Shown here: positions 11,419-25,600 of the stretch, one piece after another | Position numbering within the stretch: the stretch's first letter is position 1 | Layout of the letters: every line of letters begins with the position of its first letter | Notes under the pieces: generated by a model | Told to the model about the DNA's origin: nothing | Databases searched by the model: none | The model's input: the letters and a program-made list of their open reading frames with translations, nothing else | Translations under genes and position numbers: made by a program | NCBI GenBank assembly: GCA_964030785.1 | Contig: OZ034969.1 | Span: 69,130,662 to 69,194,661 of the forward strand | DNA: 64,000 nucleotides | Source: Siderastrea siderea | Taxonomy: Eukaryota > Cnidaria > Anthozoa > Scleractinia > Rhizangiidae | Reading direction: 5' to 3'

Positions 11419-13689
11419 CTAGGTGGACCAATAATAAGATAAATTAAAAGGTTTCGTATATATTTTGTACAGTAACATTTCAAAATTTATCTTAAGACCC
11501 CTCATGTTTGTCAATCTTATTGGAAGCAAAGGATACAAATCTAAATCTAGCTGCTGCTTCAAGACACCAGACAGGATAAGTTCAGCGTTATGGATGTCTA
11601 GAACAACAATAACAAAAGAGTGAAAGGAATCTACTCAATAATGCATGCAAGCACAATTTTGGGTCAATCAAGCACTGCTTTATAACAGTTGATGAAACAA
11701 AACTTCTATCTTTAAATGAGAAGCAAGTTTATTTACATTTTTTTTTTAATAAACTACTTTCAAAGACAAAAACTTTTCATTAATTAAGAACTCAGCAGCT
11801 CTGGATTACTTGTTTTAGTTTTATTGTCAGGAAAGCATCACTGTACTGTAGGTCTTCAATTTATAAAAGTCAAAGGATAAAAATTATTAATGGCTGACAC
11901 CAAGAGCTCGTGAAAAACCACAATGTGTACATATGCAGCTGGTCATGATGTCACATTGGCCATTCAGGTATGGTGAGCAAAATTTCACCACCAGAGGTTT
12001 GATGCAGGCTTTTTCAACGAATAGTTTGCCCCATTAGAAACTATTTAATCTTCAGTTTGAAGAACATAATTTACAATAATTCCTTTTAGCACCCAGTGTC
12101 ACATAGGGCGCAAACAAAAGATTTCCACTCTGGTCTGCTTTTTGCTAACTTTATCTCAGCCCAACTCCTCCAACCAAATTCATTTCTCTCCTTCTTGGAG
12201 AACCAAGAATCCAAATGTCATCCTTACCAAATCCTTTCTTTATAAATTCTGTACACAGCTGGAAATCCTTATCACAGCTTATCACTAATAAGCCAGGCAT
12301 CCCCTGTTTAGGTAAAAAAAAAGAAGCAATTATTCCGGTATAAAGAACTGATAAATGATTTTTTTGGAGGCGGGGGGAGGGTGGGGGACTCTGAAATTTC
12401 ATCTCAAATGTTCCTCTACATTTTCAGGAAGTTTTCGTACATTACAATCATTAGATGACTTGATGACTTGATGGTACAACTTAACAGAAAAAACCCAAAT
12501 ATATAAACTGAAAATAACTAATCAGAGGGTAGAACAAAAGAAGGACAAATGCCATTATGTTTTGAAGCCAAGGTAATGAACTTCATCCCTTTGGGCTAGA
12601 AACATGTCATGAAGAAGTGTGAACACAAAACTCAAAATTTGAAACTGGGTAGCTCACTCCAAGGATACCCTCAAACATGTGTACTCATAGTTTTATCAGT
12701 GATGTGCAAGAGGAAAATTAAAAATGGATGGATCATTAGTCAAGTTTGAGTTTGAGGTTGGAACTGCCAAAGGGACACTACTTACTGACAGCAATTACCA
12801 AAAGTTGCTGTTACACCACTCTACCCAAAAACATTTCTTTTGACAGGAGAAAAAACAAGGAGTATCAATCCTTAGCAACCAGACATTCTTATATTTTAGT
12901 GACGTACCTGTTCAGTTGTATTGTTTTTTAATTCTGCCAGGTGTTGTTGCGATGGAATGCTTGGCAGCACCTGACGTACAAAAAAACAACAACAACAACC
13001 ACCACATTGAAGGAGGGATAAAATATGCAGTTGTTCAACGGTTACTGTCAATATTTGGTTGTATCTTAAAGGACTTGCACAATCGCCTAGTATTTCAGCT
13101 TATCTTTGTGAACAAATTATAGAGCCTGCAATAAAATTGATTAGTGCTGACTTTTCAGACTAAAAGCTGCAGCCACCAACAGTTCTTTTCAGGACTACAC
13201 TCACCCAGACCACCATGAACAATGCACTTATGACATGGCGTCTGAGTTCAAACGACTTTCTATAAAAGTCTCATCTTAAATGTAGGTGCCATGATGTTAC
13301 AATTTCATGCAATTTCTATTGCACCAGGGCAACAGCAAATTTACCATGTATATGCAAGAAAATCTCAATCCCCTCATGCTCATGTTTAAAAGGTGTACGT
13401 GTGGTAATTTTAATTCTCTTAGTTGTTTTGTACAACAGAAACCAGAGATTGAAGTGACTCCCATGTGGGCCACTAATGTCACAGATCCAACTTTTTTCTA
13501 CCCTACACTTGATACCAAGAAAACCAGAGATATGCACCAACAATATCTGGGCCACAGGATATTTTTTAATTTTAAACAGGTAAATTTAATGCAACAGAAG
13601 ACACTAACTTGGCCCCCAGCACACTGGATGATCTCCTTCATGGAGGAGGGACTTGGCTCAACATTCTGTGTCACATACACTGAGATGCC
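11419..13689 (-). CDS. PAXIP1: PAXIP1 exons 20-23: BRCT6 and C-terminus
   Basis: Exon 20 reads [20 protein letters not shown] then IQCAGGQ. Exon 21 (63 nt) is [20 protein letters not shown] plus Gln. Exon 22 is [20 protein letters not shown] then IKKGF. Exon 23 continues [20 protein letters not shown]. This tracks the final BRCT of vertebrate PTIP, which ends soon after a NAEFVLTGVL-type motif. Here the frame continues about 38 residues further ([12 protein letters not shown]...) to TAG at 11,419-11,421. The extension has no counterpart that I recall and is the least certain part of the model. The donor of exon 20 is GTTAGT. Confidence 0.92.
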
Positions 13690-16600
13690 CTGTAAAATAC
13701 AGACAAGCAAAAATTATCCCGAATCAATTGTCAAGTAGGGCAGAATGCACCTCGCAAGTTTGATATTAACCTGTAGAAGTGGGCGTGCTCTTGCTCTTTG
13801 CAGTGATGTGGTCAATTCCATGTCATAAAGTTCCTCAGACTGGGAATCTTTTATTGTAAACTCACTAGGATCTGACACAAAGAAGACAAAAGTCTGTTAA
13901 AGGTGCGCTGTATTCATTCCATCTCTTGTTTCAAATATTTTTTTCATTTTTTATATTTACGTTTTATTTATAGGCTTACAGAAATAATGTAGGCCCAAAG
14001 TTATAGACAATTATTAAAACTATTTTAGTCTTAATAAGTAACTTTTATGAGAAATTTGTGGCCATAGTGTTTTAATTAATTAAATTAACACTATGTGTTT
14101 TTTCATTACCTAGAAAACGTTTTGACTGTTGACTCTTGTCTATCCAGTCTGGTGTGACTACGCATTGTGCAACAGAGATTGCACACAGAAATTTCACTGT
14201 ACGAATTATCTGGAAACAAATAAACAAACAAACAAAAAACATGTATCATGGATCAGCAAATAAACTGTGTATGACTGGCCATGACAAAGGCCAATTTACA
14301 AGAATTTAAACAAAGCAGAACCCAGCAGTTCCAGTAACTGTAAAACAATAGCCTTTGCAATGGCAACATTTTTGAGGATTTAGCATCTTTTTTAACCTAA
14401 AGAGACAGCTAGATTACAATGTAATGTTTACAATCACTCATATAAATCAAATGTATGTACCCATCATTTTTCACCTATTTTTAGACATACACGTAGAGCC
14501 ACTACTTTGTCCACTCAATAGCCCCTTTAGTTACATGTATCTACTTGCAGTTTTGCACCTCAGCTGAATGATTACAAAAGCTTTCTGACAGCTTCAACAG
14601 ACATCAAACCCCTGTCCAGTTCATTTCAGCTAAGTGTGGAACAAACAATTTAAGATATAAAATAATGTTGGAAATACAGTTGCAATTCTGACAATACAAG
14701 TACAAACTTATGTTTTCTTTTTGACTGACAAATGGTCACTACAGTTTTTTGGAATTGATCCATGCAAGTTAGCAAAATAGTTTTGCAGCAGTATCCTGAT
14801 GATGAAACTAAAGATTTTATCAATTATAGCAGCTGCTCCATGTAACAAAAATAGAATTTACAATAAATAAAAATACACTGTGAAAATAATTTCATGTCCA
14901 GTATTTTCTTGTATTCTGTTCTATTCTGCTGTTGCTGTACATATGAAATCTATAGCTACACATGTACATGTAGGTAGGATGCCAAGATCTTGTGTAGCAT
15001 TGGTAGTATCCCAGAAAATTCCATACTAGGATAATGAAAGTTTTCCTATCTGACGGAGCATGTGAAACACTGTGTGAAAAGGTCATTTTTTTCACGTCTT
15101 TCACATTCTTTTCACATGCCTTTCACATGGTAAAATTTCACATGCATATGAAATTATCATGTGAAAAACGTATGAATACTGCGTGAAAACAACCACCATT
15201 TCACACGGTATTTCACATGCTTGGTGTGTGAACTTGTCTGATAGAGCATGTGAAACACTGTGTGAAAAGGATAACATTTTTCACACCCTTTTTCACATTG
15301 TTTTCACATGCCTTTCACGTGGCAAAATTTCACATGCATGTGGAATTTCATGTGAAATAAGTGTGAAAAACATGTGAATACCATGTGAAAATCACCACTT
15401 TTTCACACACTATTTCACATGGTTTTTCACATGTTTGCTTCTGGTAGTGATACTAATCTTAACTTTGACTGTCAAAATAAGTGCACTACATCTACCAAGT
15501 GCCCTACACCTCCAAGGCTGTTAAGGCTTTAAAACAACAGATGTTTGCATGTTACTGTGGGGGACATACAGATGTAATACCACTGTGAGTAAGCTACATT
15601 GCACTAAAATAATGAAATCTCACTTGCTCTAAAACAATACTGCATGCTACATTCAGGGCTCGAGACTAACTTTTCAGCTTAGTAGCCAAGTGGCTAGTGA
15701 GAGGTTTCATTTCACTAGCCAAAGTAAATTTTCACTAGCCAGACTTTTTTGCATAATCTCATACTGTGTTCAATGGGTCTAATTTTTAGCCGAGTTAACT
15801 GTATACATGCCTTTCTGTAATCTCAACAGTGAAGAACTTGAATGTTGACTATTCTTTCCAACGGTTAAAGATCCTCACACGCGGAATACAAAGTACTATG
15901 TGACCTATGTGCCTTCAGGGCAAATTCCCAGGCGCGATCTAGTTCACGTCTCTCTTTTCCGTTTCGATCAGATCATGACGAATAACTTGAACGGTTAACC
16001 TTATATGAGCACATCATCGTACGAAGAAACGTTAAGAAGGCAAGACTAACACTGTACGAACGTTGTAAGGTACGGAGAAACGTTAAAAAGACAAGACTGA
16101 TACAGCACTCAACTCACGTACGGAAAACATCTACAACAGAAGACTAGTAAATTATAAGCGTATTTAAGTGCGGAGAAACAATGAGCAGAAAAAACTAATA
16201 AGGTTTGAACTTACTAAGGTACGGAGAAACGTTGAGAAGTCGTATCAAACACGTTGGTTGCAAATGCACTACAGTAGGGAGAAACGCTGCCAACTCACCA
16301 AGATACAGAGACTAATAAAATACGCAACCACTTACTTACGGAGAAACGTTATTAGACAAAACTAATTCCGTAAGAACTGTGTGACGTACGGAAGAACGCC
16401 GAACAGACAAACTGAACTATTACAGTGGGACAATAAATTACGGAGAAACGTAAATGAGACAACTAAAATCGCACTAACGTACGGATAAACGTTGAGAAGA
16501 CAAGACTAATACCGTATGAACATACTAACGTACAGAGAAACGCTAAGCAGTGACAACTTATCGTACGAATGTACTAACACACTGAAAACCTTAGGAAGAG

Positions 16601-19600
16601 CAGAAAAATGTCCTGCGAACGTGCTAACGTACAAAGAAACGTTGAGAAGGCTAGACTTACGAACCTACTTACATACGGAGAAACGTTGTGAAGACGTTAC
16701 CTACAGAGAAACGCTGGGAAGAGAAACTATTACAAGTACGAACGTAGCAATTAATGGAAAAAAGACGATAACAGAAGACTAAAGAATTGTGTGGACCTAC
16801 TAACGTGTAGACAAATATCATATGAACGCACTAATGGATCTTTCAAGGAAACGTATGGTGAAACGTTCTGAAGACGGCTAATTTCGTTCGAACGTAGAAA
16901 TGACGGAGAAAACGTTGCCATCTGAGAGAAGAACTAGTAGGGAAAAACGTTGAGAGGACAAAACAAGTAGCAGACGAACATTATGATATCCTTTTACGAA
17001 ATAAGTTTTAGTTTCTGCTCACTCAATTTGCTTTCGGGATCCGATCATCAGAAGCAATATTTAGTTTGGTTTCCATTCGGTGCTTTGAAATTTTCACTAG
17101 CCAAAATGGCTAGTGAAAGTGCAAAACTTACTAGCCAAAACGGAATTTCTACTAGTCTGTGACTAGTTGGCTACCGTTAGTCTCAAGCCCTGTACATGTC
17201 TGTAAAAATACCTTTCTTGTAACAAGGTGGGTACACTGTTTGACAGAAGCCACAACTGTGCCTCCAAGCTCTATAATAATCTAAACAAGAAATGAAACAA
17301 TACAAGTACTCGTTTGTCTACCGTAAAAGCCCGTGTATAAGCCGCATCCGTAGATAAGCTGCACCCCCAATTCAAGATGCTCGAAATTAGAAAAAATTTA
17401 GAGCAGAAAAGTTGAAGTTCAAGTGTGGTTCCGATAGTAAACAAACAGGTTCGTTTTCAACACACTGACACTGCAGTTGTTGTGCACTTTTAGACGATTC
17501 ATTTCTTTAGAAAGTCATACAGAACTTGCCGTACCTTCTTTTTCTAGCGAATAAACTGACCCATGCCGACTTCTTCAGAAGAAATTAAGACAGTCATCAC
17601 AACTCTCCAACAGGGACACAAATATAAATGAAAAATGTCCACTGAAATGTTTCTGCAAGAAATTCACTTACTGCTTCCAATTCTTGCAACTTTACAGCTT
17701 ACAATAGGTCTCATTACTTAATCTTTTGGAAAACAGGCAGTAAAATTTCAGCAGACACCCATTAATATTTTGCTAATGGTGTCTTTGCTTTGCCACCTTG
17801 CATTGGGATGGGTCAGGATGTAATTTGTGTTCGACTACTGTACATGTAGTCAGGACAAACATTTAAATACAATGTAGGAGAGAACTGGTTACATGTCAAT
17901 TGTCCCTGACTGACTAGCAATATCCCTTAAAGTAAGCCTACAGGTAATCTTTCTCTCTAGATTCTGTTTCCTTACTCTTTCTTCAAGACAATTTTGACCC
18001 ACAGCAGCACTCCCACCACAAAATGAACTATCTGATACCTGCTGCATAATCAATAATGCTCCAGGACTTTTCAAGATTTTCATTACCCGTAAAACCCCTG
18101 TCAGTTAACATGAAGGTGTTATTTAAAATATGAACAAACACCAACACAAGTTACAAACCTCAGTTAGTCTTGACACTTCAGATGGTGTTATACCAGTAAA
18201 TAAAATTCTAGGGCCTTCTGTTTTTTCAGCATCAGCAGGACTTGCGGTTCTTCTGTTAACCAGAGAATAATATTAAACACTTGCTGATTGTCACATATGT
18301 GAATATCATGTACCTCTGCATTTATTTCATAGCACATTAAACAGTGTACAGTCAGGGTTTTCAAAAGCACCCGACGTCCAACGGAAGTCACCGGCTACTT
18401 TTAGCATTTGTGCCGGGTACTTTTTGTACTCAAGAGTATCAGTTCACATCAACTGAATGATGTGGCTGATTACGGATGAAGAATGTAGCATGCATGTAGC
18501 TGATTATTTTTACCCAGACTTTAACCCTTTCACTCCCAGAGTCAATTATGGTGACCTGTAAAGTAGTTCTAACTTTTGAGGCTGCGGACGAAATCCTTGG
18601 GTGTGACCATTCAAATGAAACCTCTTCGGCAGTACTTTCATTTGGTACTATTTGTCTTTCAATATTTTGCAAAAAGAAATTTGGAATGTTTCTTGACTTT
18701 TGGTTTTGGACACTCTTGGGAGTGAAAGGGTTAAATTATTCAAGTGTACAGTGCCTACCAAAAAACACTTCTTGTCACTGAAAATACACCAGAATGCATC
18801 TCCGGGGATGCAAATTTTAAAAATTTCCCGGGGGAGGCCCCCCCAGACCCCTCCTGTAGCAGGTGGTTCCCCTCCACACCACAACAAAGCTCCGGCTACT
18901 CTGATAAATCCACCTGGTACTTTTTTCAAACTGAAAACCCTGACTGTGTATACTGTATCAAAAGAGTGAAAATTAGGCAGAATAAAAGACATTTGATAGT
19001 ACGTGTGTAAGAAGGTAAGTTCACATGAAGCACAGAAGAAAGAATAGAAGACAAAGAGAACTTTGGAGTTACTTATAGCAACTTTTAAAGTTGCAATACC
19101 AATTGCGATACTGATGCAAATGTTCTACAACCTGAGCTATGAAGTGCTCGTCAAGTGCTACCACTTGACGAGCTGTAGACTTCATAGCTTAATTAAGTCA
19201 TAGAGTGTTTTGCAACAGTATTCCAAACCTCATGAATTTGAATTGTGATGGTCTGATCTTTTTTAGGTTCTATGAATTTGCAACTTTAAAAGTTGCTGAA
19301 GAACTCTGATCTCTGTGGCAGAAGGAGTTTAATTGCCCCATTAAATGAAGAAAAGAGCCAATGAAGTTTTCCCGTAGCTTGTAACCCACGGAATAGAGTG
19401 ATTCATTGGTGAACTTTTAAAACATCAAATGCTTTGAACCCTGAACATACCTTGCTTTCCTTATTTGCCCATTTTCAGGTGTACTCTAAGAAGAAAACAA
19501 AAAAGCATGTATAGCATACATGTATAGCTTGTCTATGTTACACGGACTTGTTACAAAAATGTTTAACAGCATTTTTGCCAAACATAAGGATAATTTATTA

Positions 19601-22600
19601 TTATTAATTATGAAGTTAATTTTTATACTGTACCTGTTCTTCAAGCTTTCGTTTTCCATTGCTGGTAGGCTGTGGATTAAAAAAAAATAGATATTCAGTC
19701 AATTTGCCACCTGGTCAAGGTCAAGCATGACAGAATCACATCCACGAATTTAGCATGTAAGTATAACATGTAAGTAACACATGTAAGTATAACATCCACA
19801 CCCACCATCCCATGGTAATTCTAGTTTGAGTTTGCACCTGCAACACTGAGAACATGCAGAGAAATATAATGCTGTATTGTTTCATTGTTACAATACAGGC
19901 CCAAATGACACGAGTACATTGTACAAATACATTTCAAGAATAGCTAAAACATAATTATTTATTAAACAAATAAAGAGGCTGGTCAGATAACCCCTAAAAC
20001 TAGCCCAGGGCTTATGATCCCTCAGGCTAGAATAATTCCTTAAAATAGGTTTTTTTTCTATACTTAGCAAAATACCTGTGGAGCATCTGAGCCTCCAGCT
20101 AGTGTCTGCCAGGGAACTAATTAAGTAAGAAAAAATAGAGACAAACACACAATGCATGTAACTGTTTTAGTTAATAATGAGTCCCTAAACAGGGTTCCTC
20201 TTAAAGTTTCCCCTTGGAAGTCCAGTCCCAATGACCTCTTTAACCTAAGGCTGAGGATGATAAAGAGTGACAGTTTTGAGTTGCAAGTAAATTTTCAGTC
20301 GTGGAAACAGTGGGAGTTGTGAGTTGACAAAGTGTTAGGAGCCCTACCCCACTTGCTACTTTCACTGGGAGCACCAATAAAAATATATTATACTCCGGCT
20401 AGGTTCTTTTCAGCGTTTTGGTTATATAATGTACATACAGCTGTATCATGTACTACCACAGGAGCTAAACTTGTAAGCTACTTGACATTAATGTACAATG
20501 AACATGCAAGTTACTCACGTATTAATTCCCTGACCAGCAGGTCCTTGGTTATTTGTAGTTCATTTGGATCACCAAGAGTTGAATACCTCACAAGGTTACA
20601 TGGTGATGGATATCCAGCTACAGATAAATAAAACGTAAAAACCATAGTAAACATATAATTTTTCCAGAACCCGTCTTGCATAAGGCTAATGAGAAGCTAA
20701 GAAAACTATCAACTGAGGGACATAATCGTCATAGGAAAACCAAACGTAAATTTTCAGCCAAATTTGGGAAAATAACCCAAGTCATTCTGGAGGAATTGGT
20801 GACTTGTACAGGGTGACCAGGAGATTCAGTGTGTATTGAGGAGTCCTCCAGAACACCAGGGAGAGTTATTTGTCTGGTAAAATATTAAGAAAGAATTGTG
20901 TAAAACAGAAGGTGTAGTGATGTGGAGAAATATTTAAAAAAGACTGTTTGCAGAACACTTCTGCCTAATAAAAACTTATTTCAAAATAAAAAGGAGAACA
21001 GTTAAAGCTGATAAAAATATGGTTGTATTTTCGAAAAAAAAAAGAAAAAAAAAGATACATACTTGTAACACTGTTGCCAAGCCATCTAGCATTAATTTTA
21101 GATGTCAGGCAACTACTGTAAGCAAACATTGTACATTGTATGTTGTATTTTCAGTAAAATTGGTGCACGTACTTGTAACAATGTCGCCAAGCCACTTAGC
21201 ATTCACACAGTTTATTCCCCATTCCCTAGCTTTGTTGTATTTATCTCCAGTAGGACTGTAAGTTGCAAGAAAACATGATACTTCATTAATCCTTGAAATT
21301 TTGTTACAGTAGACTGCAGTAACTGTTAGTATGATGTAGGCTGACATAAGCTAACTTAAGGAATTAATCTTAAAACACTATTTTCATAAATAAATAATAT
21401 ATAAATAAATAAATAAATAAATAAATGCACTTGTACTTAGGGGAAGGGGAGGGTGCAAAACATTCTTACTTTAAAAGCACAGTATTGTACATGTATTAAT
21501 TTTAATTCTTCACACCACTTCCCATGTACATGTCTATTGCAAAAACTGCACCAGTGTCACAATTAAAAAGCACATGGCCAACTGTACAGCTTTCATTTTG
21601 CACAATAATATACATTCATCTTAAGTACTGTATGAGCAATTAAATGTAAAAATGTAATGCGGTGAATTCACTGAACTGCTTGCCAAGAAGTCAAAGAGGT
21701 ATATGTTACTGTACATGCATGTTACAATTACGTACATTGACAATACTTTAAGGAACCACATGAACTGGAAAACAGATGCTGTCTTTGGTGAAAATTTGAA
21801 TCTAGCTGAAAGAAGTGATGAATTGTCACGTGCAAGCTTACATGTACAAGCACACCCAGGTTGTCTCCAAATGAATAAAGGGGTTAGTTTCTAAACTACA
21901 TCTGTGGGGAAGTGAAACAAAAACAATGTGGACTTATCAACTGAGTTGATAAGGCAAATTGGCCACTGCAAGGCTTCATTTCCACTTCCTTACTGTGGTC
22001 ACTTTACCTTGTGGGGGGGGGGGGGACAGGGAGGCGGGAGGCCGGGAGAAAAGAGGGGCGGGAGGTGTACGGGAGGTGGGAGAAGAGGGGGCGGGAAGCG
22101 GGATTCCCAAGGTGGTGGGAAGCGGGAGAAAAAGGGAAAAATTACGCAACATTGCACAATATTTCGCAATCGAAAAAATGCAAAGGGACGGGAGCCAAAA
22201 AATACAGGGTGGGAACCGGGATTACAGGGTACGGGAAGCGGGAGGTTTAAACCCCCCTGTCCCCCCCAACTACCTTATCAACTCAAGATAAATCCAACTT
22301 TTTGTATTTTCCAGTTGATCACTGACAATACCTCTTGCAGATGATATGAGTATTAGCACGTGTTAAATAGCCAGTGTATCTCGCACCAATGATGAATATC
22401 ATGTTCTTCAGTAGACTGCGCTCTGCGCCGGTGTAACCAGTCACTGTGATGACCTGTCAATAGTGAAGAGATGTTCATTCAGTTGAAAAATTACAATTTA
22501 ACTTTGAATTGTGTAAATCTAAAATGGAAAGATTAAAAATTTGCCTGCACAACAGAGCCAAAAAACAGAAAGGGGTACAGTTGTATTGACAGGATGCAAG

Positions 22601-25600
22601 TGAGAGTTAATAGATGTATTACTGTAAATGCTTGATCCCGGTTAATAACTTTTCAGCTTTCTGATTGGTTCACCGCATAAGATATCAGCTTGGATAACCC
22701 TGCTTTTTATCTTAAAAGGAAATTGGATGCCAGGTGCAATGCCACGGCATTCAAAAGTTTTCACAGCAAAGCAAAAGTTTTGCCCAAAAATATGCCAAAA
22801 TACTATAGATGAGCCACAACTACTAAAGATGAGAATTTAATAAGACATTTACGTATTCCACTCGTGCGTGATGGATATGAGGTGATTGTAACCAACTTGG
22901 TGCCACATGTCTCCTTAATTATTATTTTATCCTCTCATATTCAATTCACACTTGAGGAATAACTATTAATTGATTCAAGATACATGTACAAAGAGGACAG
23001 CATCCACTGGAAACAGGCTTTAGTTCAAGATTGTGGGTTTTGATAGCAAAGTTCTACTGTACAGTCTGCCTCATGAATAAATACTGAATTTCAGAAATTG
23101 AGAATAACTGATAGAAGCTTGTCGACCTACATCAATATATCACGACAATGACCAGAGACTTTTAACATCCACTACATGTAACAAATCGCAATGGGCAATT
23201 CCAGAAAATATCCATACACCACGACGGACGGCTTCAATATTTTAACCCCCCCTTGCCTTCGGAAATTCCAAAATGCGTTACCCCCCCATGCCCTCAGAAT
23301 TCCATAATCGTTAACCCCCCTCCCCCTCGGAATTTCCCTTTTTTCCTCAAACCCTTCGGAATTACCAAATGTGTTCACAAAATGCCCAACTTGGGCTATT
23401 TTACGTCAATCGGTTTCACATCACTCCACTTTTGTGGGAAAAAATTGGAAAAAAAAAAGATTTCTGCTTACCTTTGTGCAACAGCTACAACCTACAGAAA
23501 TTTTACATTATACCAAACTGCTACAGAACATTAAAATAAAAATATTGTGTGATATAAGTTTGTACACTCGGAAGATATTACGATCGAAGGCGATCGCGTG
23601 CTCTGACACATCCGCCATATTGAATTTGAGCCTGCAGGGTCAGCAGTCGTGCCCAATCCAATTTCTTGCTGGGTATATTTTTGTATTTTTGTGTCTCTCT
23701 CACAGTACAAAATCAAGCAGGCGTTCCTAAATAAAGAAGCAAGGGACTGGTGCGAGTTTTCGCCGTCCAGCCGACGAGAGCGATGTTTACAGTACATACG
23801 CGAACAAAGATCTGTTCGTATTTTATTAATCTGAAATTCATCAATTTGATGTACAACCCAAGTTTTATCGACTTTCTTCAACACATGCCAGATCTATGGA
23901 TGCTTCTCTTGTATCCTGCACTTTCGCGGTCGTCATCAGTGTCGCGTCGTTCGGTCGTGCTTCATTTACGAACTGGTAACGTCCACAAAATTTAAAGTTT
24001 TAAACCTTCAGAATTCCAAATGTAAGTCCCCCCCATGCCTTCAGAATTCCAAATGTAAGTACCCCCCCATGCCTTCAGAATTCCAGTTCAAAGAACCCCC
24101 TCTTGCCCTCGGAATTCCAAAAAGCCGTCCGTCGTGGTGTATGGATATTTTCTGGAATTGCCCAATTCGCTTGACTGTGATGATGGTTCTTCTCAGGTTG
24201 TCGAAACAGTAAAATTAATGTCACTGGAAACAGTCCTTCTCAGGACTACATGCAAATTCACCTGGATGATCATTACTTCACCAACTTGTGGTACAAATGT
24301 ATCGTACACTGTACACATACAGTACAAGTGAACCCCACTGTGTTCAGAGTCCCAATATTCAGCCATAAAAAGCTTCACATCTCACAGATAGAAAATTCCA
24401 AAAGTTAGTTTGACTCATTCATACTCACCATACTCCTACACTGGTTGACTTTATCGTTAAATGGGACGGGGAGGTGGAGAGGATTGGATGGTGGAAACAT
24501 CGTCTTTGCTAATAACACATCATTTAACCAGTGTGCTGTTACAATTCGCTTGCCTTCAGAAATTGCCTGAAAAATAAAAAGAGAAGTATCAAGGGCTTCA
24601 TTAAGATTCTTAGTATAAAAGCAATTACTGTCAGTGTTGGTTATTAACAAGCAAGTAAGAAAAAAAAAGAAACTTGTTTAAGATGCTCAAAGCAGCAATG
24701 CAAAATTACAGAAAATACAATACTGTATTAATAATACTGTGTTATAATTGCCACTATTATTACAATAATATAATAATTAATTATAGCAATTACATGTATA
24801 GACTGATATTATGATACAATAATAATATAACAATATTATTACTGGTATTTTTAATAATTTATAATATTACTGTATATAAGTCCCCAAAGTACTCTGCAAA
24901 GACAATTCTTCACAGTTCATTATTTACCAGTTGCATTGGTTTTCATTAACATTAAACATACACCTTGAATTTTATTGAATTTTAACACTAATGGATAATT
25001 CTGTACATGCATTATGCTGTCCACAATGAAACTTGCAGTGCATCTAGCGACACGTACATCTACGGAAAGGGTTGTCATGATAGCACCGACAGTAAATACC
25101 TGTTGATAAAGGCTCCCATGCTGGTTCAGGCACAGTAAATGAGTACAACGCTTTCCATAGAATGGGCTGACTATACCTCCATGTTGCTCTATGACCTGCA
25201 GAAGTAAATATACCCAAAACCTATTAATAGCTATTAAAAATCAATAGTTCCACAAAATTGATGAAAATTCTATCATTCACAGTGGACAACAAGGCTGTTA
25301 ACTGGTAAAAGTTCATAGAAGCCCTGGTTTTCAAATGTTAAATGCCCCAACAAAAATTAGTTCATGGTTTCTATTGAGTGCTTCAAGCTGAGGGGAAAAC
25401 ATCTGAAAATACTGAGGATCCGATTGAACATCTTTGGAAACACATGTACATGTCAGCTTTTTAGACCTAAGGCAAGCATACACATTTTTGTAAATTAAAA
25501 CCCTTAGAGTCCTACATTGTATAACCACACACATATGCAGGGGAAAATACCTGACCCAAATGATTGCTCCTATCTGATTAACCAATTGAGCCTGGGTATG

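Noticed and set aside
16015..16960. Considered as a CRISPR-like array
   Set aside because: Repeats are too degenerate, spacing varies, it lies in an intron of an animal gene inside a transposon, and no cas genes are present.
17889..18083. Minus-strand ORF considered as a PAXIP1 exon
   Set aside because: Not needed: exon 16 (to 18,159) joins exon 17 (17,280) in phase, and the ORF has no PTIP similarity.
18648..18992. ORFs on both strands near 18.7-19.0 kb
   Set aside because: They lie across the nested transposon ends and lack motifs or splice support.
21928..22344. Overlapping Gly/Arg-rich ORFs of 79-138 codons
   Set aside because: They are produced by the G-rich MITE (GGGAAGCGGGA words); every plus-strand frame is open for that reason.
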